Positions 22,399 to 32,570 of a stretch of 64,000 nt of DNA are shown piece after piece. The stretch comes from Charina bottae (taxonomy: Eukaryota > Chordata > Lepidosauria > Squamata > Charinaidae): positions 24,335,001 to 24,399,000 of the forward strand of contig JALMGJ010000012.1 of the NCBI GenBank assembly GCA_023362775.1, read 5' to 3'. Made by a program: the position numbers and the translations under genes. Below the pieces are notes generated by a model. It did no database searches. It was not told the origin of the DNA and saw only the letters and a program-made list of their open reading frames with translations. Every line of letters starts with the position of its first letter. Within the stretch, counting starts at the first letter, position 1.

Positions 22399-22758
22399 CA
22401 GCAGTCCCCAACCTTTTTGGCACCAGGGACTGGTCATGGAAGAACATTTTTCCATGGACTGAGGGGGGTGGGGTTTGCAGGCGGGAGGCAATCATGTGGA
22501 CCGGGGGGGCGGATTTGCAGGCAGGATCCAATCACGCACACCGGGGGGCAAGATTTGCAGGTGGGAGCCAATCGCGCACACTGGGGGGGGGTGTTTGCAG
22601 GCAGGAGCCAATCACGCACACCGGGGGGGCAAGATTTGCAGGTGGGAGCCAATCATGCACACCGAGGGGGGGGGGGTTGCAGGCGGGAGCCCCACGGCCC
22701 ACTTCCTAACAGGCCACAGCCCACTAGTGTGCTGTGGCCCACAGGTTGGGGACCCCTG
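22399..22758. mobile_element. hAT-type MITE (360 bp) with internal tandem repeat
   Basis: The termini CAGCAGTCCCCAACC and GGTTGGGGACCCCTG form an inverted repeat (13 of 15). The flanking direct repeat CTATAAAG (22391-22398 and 22759-22766) is a perfect 8-bp hAT target duplication. No transposase is present. Two further copies of this family lie at 13329 and 45590. Confidence 0.92.
22474..22676. repeat. 40-bp tandem repeat inside the MITE, about five units
   Basis: Units begin TTTGCAGG at 22474, 22514, 22554, 22594 and 22635. Each contains a CCAAT core (written AGCCAATCACGC or similar) and a run of G with C interruptions. The other two copies of this MITE keep only about two units. Confidence 0.9.
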
Positions 22759-22766
22759 CTATAAAG

Positions 22767-23204
22767 TCAAAACCAAATAAACGTATTAGTGCAATGGGTA
22801 AATCTAGAATCATCATATGTGTAATTAGGGCTAGTGACACTAGCAGATGGAAATGCCAATGTTATCTGTTAACAAGGGATTTTAGTGGGGTTTATTAATT
22901 GATTAGTCTTACGACCATATCAAGGAAAATAAAATAAAGGTAAAATATGGGATTTAATTCCAGGGTAAAATAGATAAAATTAAATACAATAATAAAATAT
23001 ATACTGTATGTGGTAAATACAGAGAATCAACATTCAGATAAATACATCACCTTTACATGATACCATGATCTTCGATATAATGGGTTCTTAGCTGAACTGC
23101 CTTATCTATAAACTTGGCAGTTCTGCTGACAATGTACATGTTAAAGTCCAGCATTTGGGTCAGGAGGTCAGGTAAGCTCTGCTGCTGTTGATATGCTTTC
23201 CTTT
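22767..23204. other. No recognisable feature
   Basis: AT-rich intronic sequence; no repeat recognised. Confidence 0.5.
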
Positions 23205-23345
23205 GTGATCAGGGTTTACTGTTTTAACCTTGGGTGTCATGGGGTTTTATGTTGTGGTTTTAGTATTAGTCTCTCTGTGTTGCCCAGAGTCACTTCTGTG
23301 AGAATGGTGGCCATATAAAATATGTATGTGCAAGTGTGTGTGTGT
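23205..23345 (+). mobile_element. L2/CR1-type LINE 3' tail, diverged
   Basis: The motif TTGCCCAGAGTCACTTCTGT followed by GGTGGCCATATAAA is a degenerate form of the L2-like 3' end. A short (TG)n follows. Confidence 0.5.
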
Positions 23346-23402
23346 AAATAAATCCCCAATCACCCCTGTAGGTGGTGTGTGTCTTCCTCAACCTCGAGTC
23401 CT

Positions 23403-23753
23403 CTACCAGAGACCTGGGAGTTTGAGGGTTCTGTGCAGTACCTTAGCTGTTCCTAGCACTGCACTCTTCTGGACAGAGAGCTCTGATGTTGCTCCTGGGA
23501 TCTGTTGGAGCCACTCTCCCAACTTAGGAGTCACAGCCCCGAGTGCTCCCACCACCACTGGGACCCCTTTGGCCTTCACTTTCCACATCCTCTCTAGTTC
23601 CTTCTTCAGGCCCTGGTACTTCTCCAGCTTCTCATCCTCCTTCCTCCTGATGTGGCTGTCACTTGGCACCGCTACATCTATCACCACCACCGTCTTCTGG
23701 TCCTTGTCTACTGCCATGTTGTCTGGTTGATTGGCCAAAACCTGCCTGTCCAT
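23403..23753 (-). pseudogene. Restriction-like endonuclease domain of an R4/Dong-type LINE
   Basis: The 117-residue minus-strand frame contains ANQPDNMAVDKDQKTVVVID, then VAVPSDSHIRRKEDEKLEKY and MWKVKAKGVPVVVGALGAVT. The PD...D...K arrangement and the following helix match the C-terminal restriction-like endonuclease of R2/R4/Dong elements. These LINEs cut DNA with this enzyme instead of an APE nuclease. The RT part is absent. The element probably extends to about 23760 at its 5' break and to about 23346 at its 3' end. Confidence 0.75.
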
Positions 23754-23788
23754 CTGGATCTGGAAGTCCCACAGGACTTCTAGAGTCC

Positions 23789-23817
23789 AGATGGATGGAT
23801 AGATGGATGGATGGATA
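23789..23817. repeat. (GGAT)n microsatellite
   Basis: Seven or so ATGG units with one interruption. Confidence 0.9.
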
Positions 23818-23859
23818 TTCCCTTCTCCAGAGTAAAAATGGCTTTCAATTTATAGTACA

Positions 23860-24095
23860 AATTTATTTTATTTTATTATTTAAATTTGTATTACTGCCCA
23901 TCTCCTCCAGCCAGAGGACTCTGGGCGGTTCACAATAAAACAAGTTAAACATATAAAATTACAATATCAATAAAATACATATAAAATCCAAGCGGAGAAG
24001 ACGTTAATAATAAGGCGGGCTTCATGGCACCAGCCACTTCCAGGAGGAACTATTGGCATTCCCATCCCAAGCAAGGCGGCAGAACCAAATTACTG
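23860..24095 (-). mobile_element. L2-like LINE 3' tail
   Basis: A TTTTA tail is followed by the conserved stem (GCCCATCTCCTCCAGCCAGA) and then the end of the C-terminal coding part (CCAGCCACTTCCAGGAGGAA). Confidence 0.8.
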
Positions 24096-24898
24096 CTGCA
24101 GTGGCTAATACTGAGTAGGCAGCATCCTGGCAGCCAAGAAGGAGGATCAGGACACTCATTTTAAAAGTTCCATGGACAAAGTCATTCATAGGACAAAGTC
24201 ATTCAGAGAGAGAGAGGGGGGGGGGAATGAGAAAGACCAACGCAGATACTCAGTAATAATGAATGATATGATCATACTTATTGCTTTTTTTAAAAAAATA
24301 CCTAGATTCTGTTTTTCAGCCCAAGCAAGTTGTATTTTTAAGATACTGTATATGAAGTGAATTATACAAAGGTAGATCATTGATGTCTCAGATTCCAGAC
24401 CATTTATCCTAAGTGGGTTTAGTTTCCCAAAGCCATTAAAAACTGCTCTCATTAGAGAAGTGTCTGGCTGGACTGGATCTCAACCCTGTTTAGTAGAACA
24501 CCTTGTTTATTAGTGCGGAGCTTTTAACTAGTAATTCTGAGAGACTGAACTGGATTTCACAACATTAACAAGACCAATTTAGAAGAACTGGAATGTGCTG
24601 TGAAATATGCAAAACCATACATTGGTCTGATTATGAGAACATATGTTCTGCATTGTTCCGAGGAGATGCATATTTAAAGCAGTTCTCTGGCATGCTAGCA
24701 GTCTGTACAGATGTTGAAAGTGCATTTGATAAGCTGTTAGGATTACAAAAAATTAGCATGTCATTCAACATTTTTAAAAGGAACGTTAAAATAAGTGCTT
24801 CTACCTTTCACATAATGCTTTTTAGTATGATAAAGAACATTTAGATTAGATTACCATATTTCATCATATCTGTGCTACACAGAGCATTTTCTGATGGT
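24096..24898. other. No recognisable feature
   Basis: Unique-looking intronic sequence with a short AG/G-rich tract near 24206-24227. Confidence 0.5.
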
Positions 24899-24910
24899 AG
24901 CGAGGGTAGT

Positions 24911-25238
24911 GGGCGTGGTGGCTCAGTGGGTAAGACGCCAGGCTTGTCGATCGGAAGATCACAAGTTCAGAGGTTCGAGACCCTAGCCCCGCGTGACGGA
25001 GTGAGCTCCCGCACTAGCTCCAGCTCTTGCCAACCTAGCAATTCGAAAGCATGCAAATGCAAGTAGATGAATAGGTACCACTTCGGTGGGAAGGTAATAG
25101 TGTTCCGTGTGCGTCATGCCGGCCACATGACCGCGGAAGCGTCTTCGGACAACGCTGGCTCTTCGGCTAACAAACGGAGATGAGCACCGGCCCCTAGAGT
25201 CGGACACAACTGTGCGGGGGAAACTTTACCTTTACCTT
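24911..25238 (+). mobile_element. Sauria-type SINE, best example
   Basis: The tRNA-derived head shows pol III box A TGGCTCAGTGG (24919-24929) and box B GGTTCGAGACC (24972-24982). A central domain and a tail follow. The tail contains AGAGTCGGACACAACTGTGC, which resembles the BovB 3' end, and finishes in CTTTACCTTTACCTT. A 12-bp duplication (AGCGAGGGTAGT at 24899-24910, AGTGAGGGTAGT at 25239-25250) flanks it. It would be transcribed by RNA polymerase III and copied by BovB enzymes. Confidence 0.93.
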
Positions 25239-25250
25239 AGTGAGGGTAGT

Positions 25251-27014
25251 ATCTGTCAGTTCTGGCACATTTTGGCCATACTGTGTCACAAATGCAACCA
25301 TGCTGGTACATGTCTGCTGCCTTGGGTTAGACCTGGAAAACACTTCTTTCATGAAGCTTTCTGAAGCTTCATACTGAAGCACCTTTAACCAGGTAAAGTA
25401 AAGACCTAACAGATACATTTGCACAATATGCTAAGCTTGGTCAGCGTTAAGCCTGATTACTTGTTGGGGGCATGGGAAGCTGTGTGAACACAGTAAATGA
25501 CTACTATTCAGTGGAGGTTAGCATTCCTCAATCTGATTTATGTCAGATGAGTTGAATTATAAATTCCATCATACCCAGCCAGCAACACTAATGGGGAAGG
25601 TCAAACTAAATGGAGCAATGATTTGACTCAGCGCAAGGCAGCTTCCTGTAGCCATAGTATTAAGATGGAGCATAATTCTAGGTGCTATTTATCAATCAAT
25701 CAATAAACAGTTCAATTTTGTTGGCTATAGTTTTTTTAAAAAAATTGAAAACCACTGACTGTACCAAAGTCAAGTAAGGAAATTAATTTTCAAAACTTTT
25801 CTAGAATGCATGAACCTAACGATGCTTTAAAAGAAGGTATTTTATTTGGTACTAAGAATTCCCAGATCTGTCACACCATCTTCTGATAGAGGTGAGTTTC
25901 TTTGCACATCTGTTGTAGAAATTTATATTTATATTTATTTATATTTAAATTTATATTATTTGTAGAAATTTAGCTGCAGATACTGAGAATACAGCCAAAC
26001 TACATTTCATGATTTTTTTTTTTAAAAAAAAACTTTTTATTTTCTTTAAGTTTGACAAGGAGCATTAGTTGTCCAAGAGTTTTACTTTATCAAATGCATC
26101 TTTTAATAACTAAATCCAAATGGATCTTTTAAAAAGAAAGTTTAGTTTTTTCAGCTTTTTTGCTGAGATTTTATTTGCTGGTATCACTCAGCATGACCAG
26201 TGGAAATCCAATTTGGTTTTCTGGCTGAATATTTTTGCTGCAAGCAAAACAACATTATTTTTCTATCTGGATAGCTTCATAGTTTATTCATTTATTTATT
26301 TTAAAATGCTTACCCACTTCAGGTCTGATTGCAACTGTTCTAACAAGGAGCTGTTGTATTTAAGTTATCAGTCTCTTGGAAGAGAATTAGAAAAGACAAT
26401 ATTCACCTGTTTAACAGGAATGCTGACAACAGAACAGGAAAAATATTGACAACTATCTACCCATGATTTAACTCTTTGTTAGAACATGGCCATTTGCTCG
26501 GTGCCAGCTTACCTATGTGGATGAACGACTAACAGAACAGGACTTTCTACCAAGTTCCAAGAGATAGTTAATAAGAAATCAGGTTTTTGTTGAGGTAAAC
26601 AAATTATGGATAAAATATTTAATAATGCTCTGCAAGAACCATCTGACCTGTTTCATAGATAGATTATCTCACTAATTGGGGTGCCTATCCTCATCCTTAC
26701 TTATTCTCTATATTAGAGATTGAATTAGGATAAAAGGACTCTATCCTTCTAATATCTAACCCTGGAAAACAGAAAAATGTATTTACAAGTTTATTTTATA
26801 AGGATGAATCTCTGCATGAAAATTAAAGCAGAAGGAAACTCGGAGCTACCAGGATTTAAAATCTATTTATAAAGTACCAATTAAGTTGTTACTTGAAATA
26901 GGAGGACGGAGTTTACAGGAAAGCTATACAGGCACTGCTGAGAGATGAAAAATGCCAATCTCGTTGCAGGGATTTCTTGCAGGAAGGTAATTCTGTTCCT
27001 TTAGACTCTGGTAT
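25251..27014. other. No recognisable feature
   Basis: Long AT-rich intronic stretch; only short A/T runs and a TTTATATTTA-type tract near 25920-25970. The 109-codon frame at 26120-26449 has no recognisable domain and I do not call it a gene. Confidence 0.5.
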
Positions 27015-27215
27015 TTAATTTAGAGTTGGAAAGTACATTTGAAATCATCAAATTCAACCCACTGTTTTGTGCAGGAATCCAAAAAATCCACCAGAACAGA
27101 AGGCAGTTCAGCATCTGTTTGAAGACATCCAATGATGGAGAACCCAACACTACCCAGTCTTACTGGTTCCACTGTTGAACTGTTCTTACTGTTAGGAATT
27201 CTTTTGTGATAGCAT
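27015..27215 (-). mobile_element. CR1 LINE 3' fragment
   Basis: Antisense CR1 3' UTR, recognisable by AGAGTTGGAAAGTACATTTG, AAATTCAACCCACTG and GATGGAGAACCCAACAC. Old and diverged. Confidence 0.7.
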
Positions 27216-28142
27216 TAAAACCATATGATCCAAATAAGAAATGCTTATACTGAATAAGCCGATGAGAAACATTCTTCAGACAAATCGAACTCAGTGTTAA
27301 AGTAAAAATGCTACTGTACATCAGAACTAAGTTGGCCCAGAATATATCACAAGAGGCTCAGTTTACCCAACAGATAGATTTATTGGTTATCTTTAACTGG
27401 ACTTATCTTATAATGTGAACTTCTCATGAGTAAGAGTCAGGATATTTTCAATATGTTTCTTATAATCAAGTGTAGCTACTGTAATTTGTCCCAAAACTTA
27501 ATGCTTGCCAGAATTCCAGTGGGATTAAATAAGAGCTTTTAAGTTAAGCCCAGAAAGGAGCTGAATTTGTATGTTTATTGTTGTTTTCCCATCAAGTAAC
27601 TGAAACTAAAAAGAAATCCCCAGTGATAAGCCTGAAAAAATGGAAATTAAAATCTACCTTTCCCAACAGGCAACTGCAATTCATGTAGTGAAAATCTTAA
27701 AGGCTGCTCCTGCCAGAGAAATTTATTTAATAGCAAATAGGTTTGCTTCAGGTAATACAAAGGATTGTAAGCAAGATATTTTAAGTATAAATCAGCCTCA
27801 TAGTTAAATGTCTAGCTTGACCTTTTTCCATTTATTTTAAAGCAGGACATACATTGAAATTTACTGGTTGAAAAAAGTTTCCATGAATCTTTATACCAAG
27901 ATCAACAAAAGTTTCAGGACACATCATCAGACCCAAGGCCCTCAGTATGTTAGAATCTTCGCTGAGACCTGGTGGCACCTGATCCGAATTAGAGACTAAC
28001 CATGAATTAAGGTGAAGATACTAAACTCATGAATTAATGCGAAGAGATTAGGAATGGAAGTTCTGGAATATCTATAAAACATAAACATATAATCCACATA
28101 GAGATGGGACTGCAGTCAAGAGATCCTAGAGCCAATTTAAAA
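27216..28142. other. No recognisable feature
   Basis: Unique-looking intronic sequence. Confidence 0.5.
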
Positions 28143-28207
28143 AGAAAGGAAGGAAGAGAACATCATTGTATTTTATAATATACAATGATGTTCTCCTCCT
28201 TTCTTTT
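28143..28207. repeat. Long inverted repeat (hairpin)
   Basis: The left arm ends AGAGAACATCATTGTA and the right arm begins TACAATGATGTTCTCC. They pair perfectly over the inner 15 bp and, with a 4-base offset, over the outer AAAGAAAGG. The loop is TTTTATAATA. The loop sequence recurs just downstream, where the Sauria SINE inserted. Confidence 0.85.
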
Positions 28208-28226
28208 AAATGTATTTTATAATATA

Positions 28227-28559
28227 AAAAGGTAAAGGTACCCCCCGCACATTTGTGCAGTCGTGTCCGACTCTAGGGGCCGGTGCTCATCTCCGTTTGT
28301 TAGCCAAAGAGCCAGTGTTGTCCGAAGACGCTTCCACGGTCATGTGGCCACATGACACGCACAGAACGCTGTTACCTACCCACCGAAGTGGTACCTATTA
28401 ATCTACTTGCATTTGCATGCTTTCGAATTGCTAGGTTGGCAAGAGCTGGGGCTAGTGCGGGAGCTCACTCCGCACACAGGACTAGAGATTCGAACCTCCG
28501 AACTTGCAATCTTCCGATCGACAAGCCTGGCATCTTACCCACTGAGCCACCACGCCCAC
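28227..28559 (-). mobile_element. Sauria-type SINE
   Basis: Complete minus-strand copy from the AAAGGTAAAGG tail to the GTGGGCGTGG head. It is flanked by TATTTTATAATATA (28213-28226) and a copy with one extra T (28560-28574). Confidence 0.9.
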
Positions 28560-28574
28560 TATTTTTATAATATA

Positions 28575-28929
28575 CTTTTAACTAAATTTTATAATATACA
28601 TTTAACTAAAGCAGAAAAGAGTTTGTGTATGCACAGCACCCCTTCACAACTTGTTAAAGCAGCCTCTTTTTTCAGTTTTCTGTGTCAGCCTGGGGGGAAA
28701 AAGTTGCAGCTGCTTTAAAAGTCACATTAATTTTAATGAGTTAACTCCTTATTGGGCTGAAGCACATTTAGAGTCTAAAAGGACCAGGTGCTTTAACGAA
28801 TATCAGAGAGATGCTCAGGCTGAGAAACTGTCTGAAGCACATGCTTTGAAGCATTTTTGAAGCATGTATAAATTTAACAGTTACTGTTTAGCCTGTGTTG
28901 ATCAGACCCACCTTGAGTAATATGTTTTA
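28575..28929. other. No recognisable feature
   Basis: Intronic sequence, no repeat recognised. Confidence 0.5.
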
Positions 28930-29147
28930 GCTATGTTCTTGACCTTGGTGTGTTCCAGACCAAGATTCTGGCTCTCTCCTCAATATCTCCAATCTTGGCA
29001 AGTGGTTTGTCATTGCCTGCATCATAGGACTGAGAGAGCATGACTGACCCAAGGTCACCCAGCTGGCTTGGTGCCTAAGGTGGGACTGGAACTCTCAGCC
29101 TCCCAGTTTCTAGCCTGGTACCTTAACCACTACACAAAACTGGCTCT
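28930..29147 (-). mobile_element. CORE-SINE
   Basis: Minus-strand copy with the core GACCCAAGGTCACCCAGCTG and the head complement ending CAAAACTGGCTCT. The left tail is of the same type as the copy at 20845 but more diverged. Confidence 0.8.
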
Positions 29148-29546
29148 CGTATTCTTTAAAAACTTTTTAAAGCAGCACTTTTGTATGAATTGCATAATAC
29201 TGCAATGGTTATAACACTTGCCTTGTAAATAGAGGGTTGCTGATTCAAAGCTCAGCCAAAATGTGACTGGAAAAACAGTCCATCACTGTATGGTGAAACA
29301 GAGCATCACTGGACATTTTGAAATAGCACAGGGAAAAGTAGCAAGTTCGGAGAAAGAAAAACAGTAATTTAAAAGACACCTGAATTTCAAATCAGCAGCT
29401 TTCTATCTACAAGGTAAAAATAACCAATGTGTTATTCTAGAATACGTGATAAGAGTAGCTCTAAAAGACATACAGAAACAGGGCAATAAGAAAGGATGAT
29501 TTAAAAGCTGTTTGTTGTGGCTGCATATGTGTGTATTTTGATGCTT
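29148..29546. other. No recognisable feature
   Basis: Intronic sequence, no repeat recognised. Confidence 0.5.
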
Positions 29547-29561
29547 TAACTTTAGATATAG

Positions 29562-29885
29562 GTAAAGGTAAAGGTTTTCCCCTGCACAGTCGCGTCCAAC
29601 TCTAGGGGGCGGTGCTCATCTCCGTTTCTTAGCCAAAGAGCCAGCGCTGTCGAAAGATGCTTCCACGGTCATGTGGCCGGCATGACATGCGTGGAACGCT
29701 GTTACCATCCCACAGAAATGGTACCTATTTATCTACTTGCATTTGCATGCTTTCGAATTGCTAGGTTGGCAAGAGCTGGGGCGAGTGCGGGAGCCCACTC
29801 CATCATGCGGCGCTCGGGTCTCAAACTGTCAACCTTCCGATCGACAAGCCTGGCATCTTAACCACTGAGCCATCATGCCCCTCAC
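29562..29885 (-). mobile_element. Sauria-type SINE
   Basis: Complete minus-strand copy, flanked by a perfect 15-bp duplication TAACTTTAGATATAG (29547-29561 and 29886-29900). Confidence 0.92.
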
Positions 29886-29943
29886 TAACTTTAGATATAG
29901 ATAAGATATATTCAATTTAATTTTGTGACTTTGTATGCAGTGT

Positions 29944-30010
29944 CTGGCGTGCTATGGTCCATGAGGTCACGAAGAGTCGGACATGACTAAACGACTGAAC
30001 AACAACAAAA
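29944..30010 (+). mobile_element. BovB subfamily B tail (67 bp)
   Basis: Only the last 67 bp, CTGGCGTGCTATGGTCCATG to the AAC-rich tail, inserted. It is flanked by a perfect 9-bp duplication, ATGCAGTGT (29935-29943 and 30011-30019). It shows how short a BovB insertion can be. Confidence 0.92.
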
Positions 30011-30019
30011 ATGCAGTGT

Positions 30020-30599
30020 ATGTACACACAGAAAAGTATATATGTCCAGGAAGATCCTCCCACAGGAAAGAAAGTGATTGGCAATTGCTTCCTTGGAACA
30101 AAATAGCAAGTTCACCACGAGAATTGTCCAATGGGAGGATGTGGTAGGCTGCAGTTCAGCTGAATAATTTGCAAACTGTGGGCAAAGTGTCTCAGTGCAG
30201 CTAGGATTTTCTTAAAACAGCTTAGAGTCAAGCCTGCACGAGCCTAGGAGTGGAACAGCTTAAATATTAAGTGCTTATGTGGCCTAAGTCATATTGAAGG
30301 AGTTGGGGGAATTGAGAGAGTGAAGAAATTGGAAGTGTTAGCTTTGAGAAGAGAAGACTGCATCAAGTTGTACTGATAGTGCTCTTCAAATATCTGAAAG
30401 GATATCATTCAGAAGACCACAATTTATTCTTTATTATTCTAGAGTGCAGGACACAAAATAATAGGATTTAAGTCACAGGAAGATAGAAAAGGCATTCTAA
30501 TAATACCTCAACAGTGGGACCAGTTAATCAAAATGTTGGGGGATGGGACCTGGGCAGAGTTTTGCTGTGAGAAATTTTCATTGTTCTTGCAGTCAATCG
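30020..30599. other. No recognisable feature
   Basis: Intronic sequence, no repeat recognised. Confidence 0.5.
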
Positions 30600-30906
30600 A
30601 ATTCACCTCAATTTGGACTCCAGCATACTTTCAGGTCATACGATGGTAACCTTGCCAACCACTTGTCAGGTTCATATGGATTCTTTTTGCCCTGTAAGAT
30701 CTCAAGATTGTAGACAGAATATAGAGAGAGATGAGAGCCGCCACTTGTTTACTGACCTAGCCTGCTGCAACTGCCCCATTTTTAAGGGAGGTTATCAACA
30801 TCTCCTTGAGTGTGGGATGTATTTCTGCCTCTTTAAAAGAGGCTGTTTTAAGGCCCTAATTGAAAAAGCCCTCCTGGTATTAGATGTTGGCCATTTAAGT
30901 AGGCAA
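30600..30906 (+). mobile_element. Old L2-type LINE, RT fragment
   Basis: Near 30826-30895 the frame reads ASLKEAVLRPLIEK, the start of the L2 RT domain. The rest is heavily degraded. A second old L2 piece lies beyond the younger insertion, at 32366-32570. Confidence 0.6.
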
Positions 30907-31038
30907 AGTTAGGAAACCACAAGAAATATTAGAACTCTACTGATATAAACTGTCCTAACAGAATCTTGAAAGCCTGACAGTGTTTCTTCTTTCCAACTTC
31001 TTATACCAGAATCATAGCCAGGGAATCTTGAGTTTATT
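30907..31038. repeat. Left copy of a 132/138-bp direct duplication flanking an L2 insertion
   Basis: This stretch is repeated at 32198-32335. The inner 123 bp (30916-31038 and 32213-32335) is identical. The outer 9 bp also match, but the right copy has 6 extra bases (GGACAC). The duplicated unit ends exactly where the (TTTA) tail of the intervening L2 begins. Confidence 0.93.
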
Positions 31039-32197
31039 TATTTATTTTATTTTATTTTATTAAATTTATATTACCGCCCATCTCCTCCAACAGGGACCCT
31101 GGGCGGTGCACAGCAAAATAGTGATTAAAAATATATAAAATTACATAAATACAAAATATAAATTCCAAGAAAAATATTAAAATAGGTCACTGGGAGGCTT
31201 CAAGGGGCCAGCCATCCCCAAGAGGAACTGTTGACGTTTCTCTCCCAGGCAAGACGGCAGAACCAGGTCTTTAAGCCTTTCGGGAAGGCTGGGAGCGAGG
31301 ACATCAGCCTCAGCTCCGGAGGTAAGATATTCCAAAGGGCGGGCGCCACTGCAGAGAAGGCCCGCTTCCTGGACCCCGCTAGGTGAAACTCTTTAAGCGA
31401 TGGGGTCCGTAGCAAGCCCTCTCTAGCTGAACGGGTGGGACGGGTCGATGTTCTGGGGATGAGACGGTCCCTCAGGTAACCTGGTCCTATGCCATGTAGG
31501 GCTTTAAAGGTGATTTAAAGGTACTTTAAAGGTACCTTGAATTGTACCCGGAAGCAAACTGGCACCCAATGCAGCTCTCGTAACAACGGTGTCACATGGG
31601 CCGATCTTCTGGCCCCAATAATTGTCCTCGCAGCCGCATTCTGGACCAGCTGAAGCTTCCGGATACTCCTCAAGGGTAGCCCCATGTAGAGCGCATTACA
31701 ATAGTCTATGTGGGAGATGACGAGGGCATGAGTGACTGTTCGGAGGGCATCTCGGTCCAGGAAAGGGCGTAACTGGTGCACAATCCGAAGTTGTGCAAAG
31801 GCCCTCCTGGCCACGACTGCCACCTGCTCTTCCAGCAGGAGTCGTGAGTCCAGGAGAACCCCCAGATTCCGCACAGGCTCCGAATGGGGTAATGCGACCC
31901 CATCTAGAGCCAAAGATGACAGCTTCCTAGGACCCGAGCGGCCATCAATCCACAGCCACTCCGTCTTACTAGGGTTCAGTTGAAGCCTGTTGTTCCCCAT
32001 CCAGGCCCCCACAGCCTCCAGACACTGAGACAGGGTGGCAACTGCATCACTTACTTCACCCGGGATGGAAATATACAGCTATGTATCATCAGCATATAGA
32101 TGGTATTTCATCCCGTGGTGACGGATGATCTCACCCAGCGGCTTCATATAGATGTTAAACAGGAGAGGGGAGAGCACCGAACCCTGTGGCACCCCAC
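31039..32197 (-). mobile_element. L2-like LINE, 5'-truncated, with an unusually long flanking duplication
   Basis: The element carries part of the RT and the whole C-terminus. The 5' break is inside the CCACAGGGTTCGGTGCTC part that encodes PQGSVL. A minus-strand frame at 32012-31515 reads MGAWMGNNRLQLNPSKTEWL through HVTPLLRELHWVPVCFRVQF; a second at 31415-31200 covers the end. A stop follows the YADDT motif near 32078. The 3' stem and TTTA/TTTTA tail lie at 31035-31100. Good preservation and an identical flanking duplication point to a recent insertion. Confidence 0.9.
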
Positions 32198-32335
32198 AGT
32201 TAGGAAACGGACACCACAAGAAATATTAGAACTCTACTGATATAAACTGTCCTAACAGAATCTTGAAAGCCTGACAGTGTTTCTTCTTTCCAACTTCTTA
32301 TACCAGAATCATAGCCAGGGAATCTTGAGTTTATT
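32198..32335. repeat. Right copy of the 132/138-bp direct duplication
   Basis: Matches 30907-31038 as described there. A (CCT)n tract follows at about 32336-32368. Confidence 0.93.
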
Positions 32336-32365
32336 CCTCCCCCCCGCTCCTCCTCCTCCTCCTCC

Positions 32366-32570
32366 TTTAAATCCAGATAAGACAGAGTTTCTGTTGGTAA
32401 AGAGCAAGATGCAGTCTAGGATTGAGATTAAATTAATTATGGGTGGGATAACCCATTCCATATAAAAAGTAGATTCACAGTTGGGGAGTGGTCCTTGACC
32501 AGAGGTATCCATGGGAGCAGTCAACAGTGCCAAAATGGTGGGACTGACTGAGTGATTAAAGCCCTGCCCC
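32366..32570 (+). mobile_element. Old L2-type LINE fragment
   Basis: The frame PLNPDKTEFLLVKSKMQSRI matches the palm region of L2-type RTs (LNPDKTEFLLVG-like). It may belong to the same old copy as 30600-30906, with an internal deletion. Confidence 0.6.

Noticed and set aside
22474..22676. CRISPR-like array
   Set aside because: The 40-bp units are contiguous without unique spacers and lie inside a MITE in vertebrate DNA.
24911..24990. A tRNA gene
   Set aside because: Box A and box B are present, but the sequence does not fold as a mature tRNA and is the head of a SINE that occurs repeatedly in the window.
26120..26449. 109-codon plus-strand open frame
   Set aside because: AT-rich composition with no domain; likely chance.
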